From assembly GCA_030068145.1 (NCBI GenBank), contig JAPJBO010000116.1, positions 124,001-188,000 of the forward strand: a stretch of DNA of 64,000 bases, read 5' to 3'. Made by a program: the position numbers and the translations under genes. This document shows positions 32,706-44,900 of this stretch, piece after piece. The notes under the pieces are model-generated. The model worked only from the letters and a program-made list of their open reading frames with translations, was not told the origin of the DNA and did not search any database. Each line of letters begins with the position of its first letter. The first letter of the stretch is position 1. The stretch comes from Diplonema papillatum (Eukaryota; Euglenozoa; Diplonemea; Diplonemida; Diplonemidae).

Positions 32706-32765
32706 GGCGTGGGCCAGGGCCAGGGCCAGGGCCAGGGCCCAGGGCCAGGGTCAGGGCCAGGGGGG
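32706..32765. repeat. GGCCAG hexamer microsatellite
   Basis: About nine near-perfect GGGCCA units in the plus strand. Confidence 0.85.
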
Positions 32766-33094
32766 CTGTTCGGAGGGGTCACAGACAGGACAGCGGTGTG
32801 AGTCTGGCAGGGGAGGAGAAAACCTTACTGTTTAGTGCTCAGGGCAGGATCCTGAAGTAAGGGAGGAAAATCTTAGCTTAATGTTTAGGCAGAGCACTGC
32901 CTCTCATGCATGGTTGATGCTATCATCAAGTCTTCTTCGAGGTCGTCTACGAAAGGGATGCAAAATTAGAAAGTGGTAAAAGGGGAGTGTACGGCTCCCA
33001 AAGTGGGGTATGAAACCTTGCCCCCTGTGTTTTTTTCACCGCGGTGTTGTGTGCACCTCGTTCTTCGTCTCGCCCCGGAGGGTGAATCCCGGCA

Positions 33095-33462
33095 GTGTGA
33101 CTGCATTAAACGCTTAGTAAACGCGTTAACTCCAAAATGCGTAAACGGTAAACGTTTACGCTTACTTCGTCTAGCCCCTGTTGGTCAAGGCTTTTGCTTG
33201 TTTCTGCTTTGCCTTCACAGCATCCTGCAGTTCAGTGCTCTTCAATCTCTGAACAAAAGCCTCATATGCCTCTATTTTCCCCACCCTGGCAGTCACTGAG
33301 GACCCTGGGCAACCGGCACAAAGAACGAGAAGCCAGGCTAGCGCTGTGCTGAGGGCCGTATTCTGCGCCCCACCTAACGCTACCAGCGTTTACTACAGCG
33401 TTTACTATAAAATGAGTAAACGTAAACGTTTATCAACAGTAAACGTTTACCGTTTACTGCGA
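33095..33462. repeat. Palindromic repeat rich in GTAAACGTTTAC
   Basis: Both ends of this interval carry inverted GTAAACG/CGTTTAC motifs: TAGTAAACGCGTTAAC and GGTAAACGTTTACG on the left, AGCGTTTACTACAGCGTTTA and AACAGTAAACGTTTACCG on the right. It could be a MITE. It directly abuts the next palindromic element. Confidence 0.5.
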
Positions 33463-33468
33463 TCACCG

Positions 33469-34140
33469 CCCTAGGCAGTGGTCAAACGATTCGCATTATC
33501 GCATATTTACCGCATTTGGGATTTTGGCGCCGATTATCGCATTTTCATTCGCATTATCGCACGATTATCGCATATAATCGCACATTATCGCATGATGTGC
33601 GATAATGATTATCGCACTTATTGCACATTATCGCAGAATCCTTTGGGGGACCCGTAGCGAGGCAGGATGGCTTGACAGGCGCAGAAAGTGAGAAAACGAG
33701 TCCGCGGAGCTCGTCGTGAGCCCTTCTCACTCGCGCCATGCTACCGTGACGCTTCGACAACTGACATCCGACCACTACCAGTATCACCTAACTTGACAAC
33801 TGCGATGGCTCGATCCCTTCTTGGTCAACAACCGTGCAAGCTCTCTTTCATCGTCTCAACGACTTAAGCTTTGCCGACACGGGACTCACGGGAGCCTCAG
33901 CCTTCCCCGGGAAGTGGCGACAAGGTGTATGCTCTTTACGCTGCCTGGGTACGCCACAATGCCGGGATTCACACACCACCCACGTTTTGCAGTTGGAAGG
34001 AGGACGGAAGTGATGTTAAACGGCATAGAAGCAGCTTGCTCCAAGGACCGCTGGAACGACGGCAAACCCGTGTATCCGCAGGACGCGATAGTGCGATAAT
34101 TATTATCGCATGCGAATCGTTTGACCACTATGCCTAGGGG
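33469..34140. mobile_element. MITE-like element with terminal inverted repeats
   Basis: The left end, CCCTAGGCAGTGGTCAAACG followed by ATTCGCATTATCGCA, is mirrored by the right end, TGCGAATCGTTTGACCAC followed by TATGCCTAGGGG, with a two-base insertion. Inside the left end are many inverted ATTATCGCA/TGCGATAAT motifs. If the flanking TA is taken as the duplication the ends would start GGCA. No transposase frame was recognised. A similar end, CCCTGGGCATAGTGGTCAAA, occurs at 36257. Confidence 0.65.
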
Positions 34141-34299
34141 ATGGGGATGGTTTGGGCAGACAAGTTCCGGCAAAGCATGAAAGTGTGCATGTGAGGGAGG
34201 GCAACCTACGGATCTCGGATACCGTGTCCTGAGGTTTGACAACAGGGGCTCAACGCTAACCGGATGTTTTCACCGCAGGCACAGCCCCATATGCTGCCA

Positions 34300-34415
34300 G
34301 AATGCCAGATTACTTTCTGCCAACCCCCCCTTCTCTTTGTTTAATAGTGTGAACTTGAAAATAAAGAAATGCAGGTACCACAAGGGGTAGGCTTGCAGTT
34401 GTTTAACATTCACAG
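34300..34415 (+). repeat. Copy of the LINE 3' flank
   Basis: AGTGTGAACTTGAAA, AAATGCAGGTACCACA and GGGGTAGGCTTGCAGTTG match 21036-21080, downstream of the LINE reading frame, with a small insertion. Confidence 0.65.
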
Positions 34416-35314
34416 CGAAGTCCAGCCTCAGAGCTGGACTTAAAGAGGGTGTGCCCGAGTGCACACCCAAAAGCGGGTGCGACATCCGCTTTTTTTAACT
34501 CCAACTTCTGTGGCTGGACTCCGCCGTGTTGCTTACGCACGTTTTGCAGCAAGACGAGCGTCCTTCTGTCTCGAGTTTGCTCAAGACAACTTCTAAAAGA
34601 GAGCTAGCACCGCTTCGCTGAGGGAACCGATGCTTAACGAAGGTCGAGAGAAGAATAAAAAAGGGTGAAGGTTTTTGCCTCTCCCGTTGGCCGGCGTTCG
34701 GGAGTACCGAGAAGGAGAGAGAGTGTCCGCCCTGGGAGCAGCATGCCTGAAGCCGAATCTGGCATGCGTCGACTTAGACGGTGTCGGCGGGCGCGCGTGC
34801 CAGTGCTGTGAGTGGCGCTCTCGGGTGCGACCCGCGGCTCCTCATTTCTTCCAGGCCTTCTTGCATGTTGTGTCCGCAATGAAGTGTCAACTTGGAGAGA
34901 TTTGCAATGCGAATCGTCTTTTGATTTCGCCTTAAATATGATGATTCAACCATTCATTCCATTCACATTGACCAACACCGAGAGACTCTGGGAGATTCAT
35001 CACTTTTTTCCAAATCCACATCCGGGTTTCTCCTGATCCAATCCCACTCTTTCGAGCGGAGCCGAACCCAGGAGATAGCCGTAGGAACCGGCCATAAGGC
35101 TCAAACCCTCGGAACAACAAGGCTCCTCAGTGCGTTGCGTCCGCCGGTCCATTCGGACTCGTATAGACCCGGTTGGAGACACGGGATCTGGATGTGAATT
35201 TGGAAGTTGCCGTTCGCCGAAGCTAGTCGGGCAGGTGTATTCCGCCGGATCACGACCTGCCGGTACCTGGTCAGGTCCGAAACGATCGTTTCCGACTTGG
35301 ACAAGTTTTTTTTG
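34416..35314. other. Intergenic, no gene recognised
   Basis: No protein family recognised. GGTTGGAGACACGGGATCTGG at 35171 is the inverse of a sequence at about 30800, marking another dispersed piece. Confidence 0.3.
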
Positions 35315-35470
35315 TGCGCACTAGCGGAACTCGCCTGCTTTGGTAAGTTTCATGTAGTACGCTGCCAACTACTAATTCTTAGTACCAACAATGCATTGTT
35401 AGCACAAAAAAACCGATCGTTTTTTTTTTTTTTTTTCCCATATGGCAGACTGTATTGGCAGTGCATAATA

Positions 35471-35735
35471 CAAGGTACAGGGAAAGCCTGCTACACGGGA
35501 GCCAAGCTTCACGTGTTCGGCGGTACTGCAGAGCCACGGGCCGACGGGTCAAGTGGCTACCGATTTCCCAAACTAAAAAGCATCAAGGCTTGGCGCACCT
35601 TGGGGCTTGGCGCTCGCGCTGAACACAAGCTCGTCTGCAGGGCAGAGCGGACGGGGTTGTGGCACTGTGCTGCCTCCGACTCAAGCTTTGCAAGCTGTGG
35701 TTGACCGTCACGTTCCTGGACCAGGAGCGGCCTTT
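35471..35735 (+). repeat. Dispersed repeat C, copy 2
   Basis: Near-identical to 23935-24210, with a short deletion near 35632. It is followed by a CTT microsatellite (35737-35765). A truncated third copy follows at 35889-35958. Confidence 0.85.
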
Positions 35736-36249
35736 TTCTTTTTCTTTTTCTTCTTCTTCTTCTTCCATATGGCAGTGCATAATACAGAGACGTGATTTTG
35801 GCCAAAAACGGGTGTTTTGCGCATCTGGACGTTTTTTTGGCCTGAAGGCGTTGTACACCCTGACAATATTATTAATATGGGTCTGCTCAGGTACCGGGAA
35901 AGCCTGCTACACGGGAGCCAAGCTTCATGTGCTTGGCGGTACTGCAGAGCCACGGCCGGGCAGTGCGAAGAGACGTATCCTTACTTCTCTCTTTCGCGGT
36001 TTTTGCGGTTCTCGTCAGCCAGCACACAGAGCAGAAACATCCCGGCAATCATTTCGCCGGATGGGGCCTCACACATCACAAGTACATGTCAGAGGTTAGA
36101 ATGACACAGAGACGGGGGTTAGGACTCGGGCTGGAAGTCTGAGCGGGGCTGAAAAAGAGAGAGAAACTGGGTCGCCTTGTCAGCAAGTACGCTATTTGAT
36201 TACCGAGGAAGGCCTCGGCAACTGTGGTGCAGCGTGTACTGCTCGCTTG

Positions 36250-38600
36250 AGAACCCTGGGCATAGTGGTCAAACGAGCAATACAGCGCAAAAGCTTCAAC
36301 TGGAAAAGCTTCAACCAGATCCAGGCAATGACTCGCACCGGGATCTAGGCCATCAGTCCGTCTGCTCCAGTGGATAATCCAGTATCCCGTGATATGCGGC
36401 GAAATCACCTCAAGCAACACAGCGGAAAAGCTTTGGGACCAGGCAATGACTCGCAACGGTTCTCTAGGTCATCAGCCCGTCTGCTCCAGTAGATGATCCA
36501 GTATCCTGTGAAGCGGCGGAATCACCTCAAGCAACACAGCGGAAAAGCTTCAACTAAACTCAGGCAATGACTCGCAACGGGTTCTCTGGCCATCAGTCAG
36601 TTTGCTCCAGTGGATAATCCAGCATCCCAGGATGCAGCGAATCACCTCAAGCAACACAGTAGAAAAGCTTCAACCAGACCCAGGCGATGACTCGCAATCC
36701 CGTGATGCGGCGAAACCACCTCAAGAAGCAACACAGCGGAGAAACTTCAAGCAAGCTCGTAGCTTGCTTGGGAACTGGACCGGGCAAAGGCTCGCAACGG
36801 GTTGTTCAGGCCATCAGTCCTTCTGCTTCACAGTATCTCGGGATGCGGCGATATCACCCCAATCGACACAGCGGGAAAAGCTTCAAGCAAGCTCGTAACT
36901 TGCTTGGGAACTGGACCCGGCAACGGCTCGCAATGGGATCCGAACTTCTCCATAGGCCGCAGGTCCGACATGGCGGCGTCGTCTTCATCCCGCGGGGGGC
37001 CCTGTCAAATTACTTCCATCAACACAGCGGAAAAGCTTCAACCAGACCCAGGCGATGACTCGCAAAGGGTTCTCGAGGCCATCAGTCAGTTTGCTCCAGT
37101 GGATAATCCAGCATCCATGATGCAGCGAATCACCTCAAGCAACACAGTAGAAAAGCTTCAACTAGAGTAGGCGATGACTCGCAATCCCAGCGGCGAAACC
37201 ACCTCAAGAAGCAACACAGCGGAAAAGCTTCAAGCAAGCTCGTAACTTGCTTGGGAACTGGACCCGGGCAACGGCTCGCAATGGGATCCGAACTCCTCCA
37301 TAGGCCGCAGGTCCGGCATGGCGGCGTCGTCTTCATCTCGCGGGGGGGCCTGTCAAATTACTTCCATCAACACAGCGGAAAAGCTTCAACCAGACCCAGG
37401 CGATGACTCGCAAAGGGTTCTCGAGGCCATCAGTCAGTTTGCTCCAGTGGATAATCCAGCATCCATGATGCAGCGAATCACCTCAAGCAACACAGTTGAA
37501 AAGCTTCAACTAGAGTAGGCGGTGACTCGCAATCCCAGCGGCGAAACCACCTCAAGAAGCAACACAGCGGAAAAGCTTCAAGCAAGCTCGTAACTTGCTT
37601 GGGAACTGGACCCGGGCAACGGCTCGCAATGGGATCCGAACTCCTCCATAGGCCGCAGGTCCGACATGGCGGCGTCGTCGTCACCCCGCGGCGGGCCCTG
37701 CTCAAGCGGATCGTCTAATATCCCATTGGCACGCCGTTTCTCGCGCTCTTCCAGCAACCTCTGCCGGACTTGCTCTTCCTTGCGCTTCTTTTTGTCGGCC
37801 CTTCTGTTGTGTTCGTCAATGACGTACTGGAACCGACTCTCGGTGATTCCGAAGGCGTCGGCGACCTTCTCTCCGATGTAGTCGGCCGTCACGTAGATGC
37901 GGTACAGGATGGGACAGACGCACTGCCACGCCCGCGAAACGGCTTCGATGCGCAGCACCGGGCTGTACCAAGCTTCGACCACCTCCCCTTCCTTCGCCTC
38001 ACCTTCCGGGCTGCCTCCATCGTCGTTGAAGTCGACGGCGATCGTGTCTCGCTCGTCCACGAGATCGTGGTCTTCTTCTGCGTGTTCTTTCGCGTCGAGC
38101 ATGCTTTTTCACTTCAATGGGGAGTTCTTTTTTCGAAGGTGGGGTCTGGTGTTGTTAAGGGGGTAGAGAGAGCGGCAGTAGATGGCATCTATATGGGTTG
38201 CGGAAAAGTGGTGCGAGATCCTTGTGTGCGTTAGCGAGAGGATGACAGTAGTAGATAGCATCTATTTGGGCTGGTGAAAAGTGGTGCGAGAGGGGTAGAG
38301 AGGGTGATAGTAGATAGCATCTATCTGGGTTGGGGAGAAGTGGTGCGAGATCCTGTGTACCCAAGCGATGACTCGCAACGGGTTCTTCAGGCCATCAGTC
38401 CGTCTGCTCCAGTGGATAATCCAGCAGTCCATGATGCAGCGAATCACCTCAAGCAACACAGCAGAAAAGCTTAGCTAGACCCAGGCGATGGCTCGCAATG
38501 GGTTCTATACGCCATCAGTCCGTCTGCTCCTGTGGATAACCAGCATCCCGTGAATGCGGCGAAATCACTTCAACCAACACAGCGGAAAAGCTTCAACTGG
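36250..38600. repeat. Tandem array of about 120-bp units, with larger units of about 300 bp
   Basis: Units contain AACACAGCGGAAAAGCTTCA, CCAGGCGATGACTCGCAA and GGCCATCAGTC(A/C)GT(T/C)TGCTCCAG. Within 36755-37700 the array is organised in larger units that each include a copy of the FAM177 gene 3' end (GGATCCGAACT(T/C)CTCCATAG). The FAM177 gene interrupts the array, which resumes at 38355. Confidence 0.8.
37578..38102 (-). CDS. FAM177-domain protein
   Basis: 174 residues from ATG 38102. Residues 21-100 match the FAM177 family: an acidic stretch, then VSRAWQCVCPILYRIYV (about 55-71), and the hallmark GEKVADAFGI followed by ESRFQYVIDEH (77-98), where animal proteins read GEKLA..LGI...KYQYAIDEY. 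A highly charged KKRKEEQ helix follows. The biochemical function of the family is not established, so none is assigned. The last 40 residues or so, from GDDDAAMSDLRP, lie in DNA repeated at 36.9 and 37.3 kb, so the natural C terminus is uncertain. A second broken copy of the core lies just upstream at 38750-38885. Confidence 0.75.
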   Translation of the reverse strand: MLDAKEHAEEDHDLVDERDTIAVDFNDDGGSPEGEAKEGEVVEAWYSPVLRIEAVSRAWQCVCPILYRIYVTADYIGEKVADAFGITESRFQYVIDEHNRRADKKKRKEEQVRQRLLEEREKRRANGILDDPLEQGPPRGDDDAAMSDLRPMEEFGSHCEPLPGSSSQASYELA

Positions 38601-38749
38601 ACCCGGGGCTAGGGTGCAAGCGGGGGTACAGAGGCTGACAGCAGATAGCATCTATTTGGGTTCGGGAAAAGTGGTGCGAGATCCTTGTGTGCCCGCGGGT
38701 AGAGAGGGTGGCATTAGATGGCATCTATTTGGGTTGGGGAAACGCGTTC

Positions 38750-38885
38750 TTCCAGCAACTTCTACCGGACTTGCTCTTCCTTGCGTTTCTTCTTGTCGGC
38801 CGTTCTGTTGTGTTCGTCAATGACGTACTGGAACCGACTCTCGGTGATGCCGAAGGCGGCGGCGACCTTTTCTCCGAGGGTGAAC
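38750..38885 (-). pseudogene. FAM177 core-exon copy with nonsense codon
   Basis: Minus-strand translation repeats GEKVAAAFGITESRFQ and YVIDEHNR of the neighbouring gene, then QVR followed by TAG where the gene has CAG (Q). The N-terminal part is absent and replaced by unrelated sequence. The 39-bp satellite starts about 30 bp beyond its end. Confidence 0.85.
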
Positions 38886-38917
38886 TTGGGCGAGTAGCAA
38901 ACACACAAAAGCCACTT

Positions 38918-41900
38918 GCTTTGGCATGGGGCTTACTTCTGAACAACTAAGTTCTAGCTTTGGCCTGGGGCTTACTTCTGAACAACTAAGTTCTAGCTTT
39001 GGCATGGGGCTTACTTCTGAACAACTAAGTTCTAGCTTTGGCCTGGGGCTTACTTCTGAACAACTAAGTTCTAGCTTTGGCATGGGGCTTACTTCTGAAC
39101 AACTAAGTTCTAGCTTTGGCCTGGGGCTTACTTCTGAACAACTAAGTTCTAGCTTTGGCCTGGGGCTTACTTCTGAACAACTAAGTTCTAGCTTTTGCAT
39201 GGGGCTTACTTCTGAACAACTAAGTTCTAGCTTTGGCCTGGGGCTTACTTCTGAACAACTAAGTTCTAGCTTTGGCCTGGGGCTTACTTCTGAACAACTA
39301 AGTTCTAGCTTTTGCATGGGGCTTACTTCTGAACAACTAAGTTCTAGCTTTTGCATGGGGCTTACTTCTGAACAACTAAGTTCTAGCTTTGGCCTGGGGC
39401 TTACTTCTGAACAACTAAGTTCTAGCTTTGGCCTGGGGCTTACTTCTGAACAACTAAGTTCTAGCTTTTGCATGGGGCTTACTTCTGAACAACTAAGTTC
39501 TAGCTTTTGCATGGGGCTTACTTCTGAACAACTAAGTTCTAGCTTTGGCCTGGGGCTTACTTCTGAACAACTAAGTTCTAGCTTTGGCCTGGGGCTTACT
39601 TCTGAACAACTAAGTTCTAGCTTTGGCCTGGGGCTTACTTCTGAACAACTAAGTTCTAGCTTTTGCATGGGGCTTACTTCTGAACAACTAAGTTCTAGCT
39701 TTTGCATGGGGCTTACTTCTGAACAACTAAGTTCTAGCTTTTGCATGGGGCTTACTTCTGAACAACTAAGTTCTAGCTTTGGCCTGGGGCTTACTTCTGA
39801 ACAACTAAGTTCTAGCTTTGGCCTGGGGCTTACTTCTGAACAACTAAGTTCTAGCTTTTGCCTGGGGCTTACTTCTGAACAACTAAGTTCTAGCTTTTGC
39901 ATGGGGCTTACTTCTGAACAACTAAGTTCTAGCTTTTGCATGGGGCTTACTTCTGAACAACTAAGTTCTAGCTTTTGCATGGGGCTTACTTCTGAACAAC
40001 TAAGTTCTAGCTTTTGCCTGGGGCTTACTTCTGAACAACTAAGTTCTAGCTTTGGCCTGGGGCTTACTTCTGAACAACTAAGTTCTAGCTTTGGCCTGGG
40101 GCTTACTTCTGAACAACTAAGTTCTAGCTTTTGCATGGGGCTTACTTCTGAACAACTAAGTTCTAGCTTTGGCCTGGGGCTTACTTCTGAACAACTAAGT
40201 TCTAGCTTTGGCCTGGGGCTTACTTCTGAACAACTAAGTTCTAGCTTTGGCATGGGGCTTACTTCTGAACAACTAAGTTCTAGCTTTGGCCTGGGGCTTA
40301 CTTCTGAACAACTAAGTTCTAGCTTTGGCCTGGGGCTTACTTCTGAACAACTAAGTTCTAGCTTTTGCATGGGGCTTACTTCTGAACAACTAAGTTCTAG
40401 CTTTGGCCTGGGGCTTACTTCTGAACAACTAAGTTCTAGCTTTTGCATGGGGCTTACTTCTGAACAACTAAGTTCTAGCTTTTGCATGGGGCTTACTTCT
40501 GAACAACTAAGTTCTAGCTTTGGCCTGGGGCTTACTTCTGAACAACTAAGTTCTAGCTTTGGCCTGGGGCTTACTTCTGAACAACTAAGTTCTAGCTTTT
40601 GCATGGGGCTTACTTCTGAACAACTAAGTTCTAGCTTTGGCCTGGGGCTTACTTCTGAACAACTAAGTTCTAGCTTTTGCATGGGGCTTACTTCTGAACA
40701 ACTAAGTTCTAGCTTTTGCATGGGGCTTACTTCTGAACAACTAAGTTCTAGCTTTTGCATGGGGCTTACTTCTGAACAACTAAGTTCTAGCTTTGGCCTG
40801 GGGCTTACTTCTGAACAACTAAGTTCTAGCTTTGGCCTGGGGCTTACTTCTGAACAACTAAGTTCTAGCTTTTGCCTGGGGCTTACTTCTGAACAACTAA
40901 GTTCTAGCTTTGGCCTGGGGCTTACTTCTGAACAACTAAGTTCTAGCTTTGGCCTGGGGCTTACTTCTGAACAACTAAGTTCTAGCTTTGGCCTGGGGCT
41001 TACTTCTGAACAACTAAGTTCTAGCTTTGGCCTGGGGCTTACTTCTGAACAACTAAGTTCTAGCTTTTGCATGGGGCTTACTTCTGAACAACTAAGTTCT
41101 AGCTTTTGCATGGGGCTTACTTCTGAACAACTAAGTTCTAGCTTTTGCATGGGGCTTACTTCTGAACAACTAAGTTCTAGCTTTGGCCTGGGGCTTACTT
41201 CTGAACAACTAAGTTCTAGCTTTGGCCTGGGGCTTACTTCTGAACAACTAAGTTCTAGCTTTTGCATGGGGCTTACTTCTGAACAACTAAGTTCTAGCTT
41301 TTGCATGGGGCTTACTTCTGAACAACTAAGTTCTAGCTTTGGCCTGGGGCTTACTTCTGAACAACTAAGTTCTAGCTTTTGCCTGGGGCTTACTTCTGAA
41401 CAACTAAGTTCTAGCTTTTGCATGGGGCTTACTTCTGAACAACTAAGTTCTAGCTTTGGCCTGGGGCTTACTTCTGAACAACTAAGTTCTAGCTTTGGCC
41501 TGGGGCTTACTTCTGAACAACTAAGTTCTAGCTTTGGCCTGGGGCTTACTTCTGAACAACTAAGTTCTAGCTTTGGCCTGGGGCTTACTTCTGAACAACT
41601 AAGTTCTAGCTTTTGCCTGGGGCTTACTTCTGAACAACTAAGTTCTAGCTTTTGCATGGGGCTTACTTCTGAACAACTAAGTTCTAGCTTTGGCCTGGGG
41701 CTTACTTCTGAACAACTAAGTTCTAGCTTTGGCCTGGGGCTTACTTCTGAACAACTAAGTTCTAGCTTTTGCATGGGGCTTACTTCTGAACAACTAAGTT
41801 CTAGCTTTGGCCTGGGGCTTACTTCTGAACAACTAAGTTCTAGCTTTTGCATGGGGCTTACTTCTGAACAACTAAGTTCTAGCTTTTGCATGGGGCTTAC

Positions 41901-44900
41901 TTCTGAACAACTAAGTTCTAGCTTTGGCCTGGGGCTTACTTCTGAACAACTAAGTTCTAGCTTTGGCCTGGGGCTTACTTCTGAACAACTAAGTTCTAGC
42001 TTTGGCCTGGGGCTTACTTCTGAACAACTAAGTTCTAGCTTTGGCCTGGGGCTTACTTCTGAACAACTAAGTTCTAGCTTTGGCCTGGGGCTTACTTCTG
42101 AACAACTAAGTTCTAGCTTTTGCCTGGGGCTTACTTCTGAACAACTAAGTTCTAGCTTTGGCATGGGGCTTACTTCTGAACAACTAAGTTCTAGCTTTGG
42201 CCTGGGGCTTACTTCTGAACAACTAAGTTCTAGCTTTGGCCTGGGGCTTACTTCTGAACAACTAAGTTCTAGCTTTGGCCTGGGGCTTACTTCTGAACAA
42301 CTAAGTTCTAGCTTTGGCATGGGGCTTACTTCTGAACAACTAAGTTCTAGCTTTTGCATGGGGCTTACTTCTGAACAACTAAGTTCTAGCTTTGGCCTGG
42401 GGCTTACTTCTGAACAACTAAGTTCTAGCTTTGGCATGGGGCTTACTTCTGAACAACTAAGTTCTAGCTTTTGCATGGGGCTTACTTCTGAACAACTAAG
42501 TTCTAGCTTTTGCATGGGGCTTACTTCTGAACAACTAAGTTCTAGCTTTGGCCTGGGGCTTACTTCTGAACAACTAAGTTCTAGCTTTGGCATGGGGCTT
42601 ACTTCTGAACAACTAAGTTCTAGCTTTGGCCTGGGGCTTACTTCTGAACAACTAAGTTCTAGCTTTGGCCTGGGGCTTACTTCTGAACAACTAAGTTCTA
42701 GCTTTTGCATGGGGCTTACTTCTGAACAACTAAGTTCTAGCTTTGGCCTGGGGCTTACTTCTGAACAACTAAGTTCTAGCTTTGGCCTGGGGCTTACTTC
42801 TGAACAACTAAGTTCTAGCTTTTGCATGGGGCTTACTTCTGAACAACTAAGTTCTAGCTTTGGCATGGGGCTTACTTCTGAACAACTAAGTTCTAGCTTT
42901 GGCCTGGGGCTTACTTCTGAACAACTAAGTTCTAGCTTTGGCCTGGGGCTTACTTCTGAACAACTAAGTTCTAGCTTTTGCCTGGGGCTTACTTCTGAAC
43001 AACTAAGTTCTAGCTTTGGCATGGGGCTTACTTCTGAACAACTAAGTTCTAGCTTTGGCCTGGGGCTTACTTCTGAACAACTAAGTTCTAGCTTTGGCAT
43101 GGGGCTTACTTCTGAACAACTAAGTTCTAGCTTTTGCCTGGGGCTTACTTCTGAACAACTAAGTTCTAGCTTTGGCATGGGGCTTACTTCTGAACAACTA
43201 AGTTCTAGCTTTGGCCTGGGGCTTACTTCTGAACAACTAAGTTCTAGCTTTGGCCTGGGGCTTACTTCTGAACAACTAAGTTCTAGCTTTTGCATGGGGC
43301 TTACTTCTGAACAACTAAGTTCTAGCTTTTGCATGGGGCTTACTTCTGAACAACTAAGTTCTAGCTTTGGCCTGGGGCTTACTTCTGAACAACTAAGTTC
43401 TAGCTTTGGCATGGGGCTTACTTCTGAACAACTAAGTTCTAGCTTTTGCATGGGGCTTACTTCTGAACAACTAAGTTCTAGCTTTGGCCTGGGGCTTACT
43501 TCTGAACAACTAAGTTCTAGCTTTGGCCTGGGGCTTACTTCTGAACAACTAAGTTCTAGCTTTTGCATGGGGCTTACTTCTGAACAACTAAGTTCTAGCT
43601 TTGGCCTGGGGCTTACTTCTGAACAACTAAGTTCTAGCTTTGGCCTGGGGCTTACTTCTGAACAACTAAGTTCTAGCTTTTGCATGGGGCTTACTTCTGA
43701 ACAACTAAGTTCTAGCTTTTGCCTGGGGCTTACTTCTGAACAACTAAGTTCTAGCTTTTGCCTGGGGCTTACTTCTGAACAACTAAGTTCTAGCTTTGGC
43801 ATGGGGCTTACTTCTGAACAACTAAGTTCTAGCTTTGGCCTGGGGCTTACTTCTGAACAACTAAGTTCTAGCTTTGGCCTGGGGCTTACTTCTGAACAAC
43901 TAAGTTCTAGCTTTTGCATGGGGCTTACTTCTGAACAACTAAGTTCTAGCTTTTGCATGGGGCTTACTTCTGAACAACTAAGTTCTAGCTTTGGCCTGGG
44001 GCTTACTTCTGAACAACTAAGTTCTAGCTTTGGCCTGGGGCTTACTTCTGAACAACTAAGTTCTAGCTTTGGCCTGGGGCTTACTTCTGAACAACTAAGT
44101 TCTAGCTTTGGCCTGGGGCTTACTTCTGAACAACTAAGTTCTAGCTTTGGCCTGGGGCTTACTTCTGAACAACTAAGTTCTAGCTTTGGCATGGGGCTTA
44201 CTTCTGAACAACTAAGTTCTAGCTTTTGCATGGGGCTTACTTCTGAACAACTAAGTTCTAGCTTTGCCTGGGGCTTACTTCTGAACAACTAAGTTCTAGC
44301 TTTTGCATGGGGCTTACTTCTGAACAACTAAGTTCTAGCTTTTGCATGGGGCTTACTTCTGAACAACTAAGTTCTAGCTTTGGCCTGGGGCTTACTTCTG
44401 AACAACTAAGTTCTAGCTTTGGCCTGGGGCTTACTTCTGAACAACTAAGTTCTAGCTTTTGCCTGGGGCTTACTTCTGAACAACTAAGTTCTAGCTTTTG
44501 CATGGGGCTTACTTCTGAACAACTAAGTTCTAGCTTTTGCCTGGGGCTTACTTCTGAACAACTAAGTTCTAGCTTTGGCCTGGGGCTTACTTCTGAACAA
44601 CTAAGTTCTAGCTTTGGCCTGGGGCTTACTTCTGAACAACTAAGTTCTAGCTTTGCATGGGGCTTACTTCTGAACAACTAAGTTCTAGCTTTTGCCTGGG
44701 GCTTACTTCTGAACAACTAAGTTCTAGCTTTTGCATGGGGCTTACTTCTGAACAACTAAGTTCTAGCTTTTGCATGGGGCTTACTTCTGAACAACTAAGT
44801 TCTAGCTTTGGCCTGGGGCTTACTTCTGAACAACTAAGTTCTAGCTTTGGCCTGGGGCTTACTTCTGAACAACTAAGTTCTAGCTTTTGCATGGGGCTTA

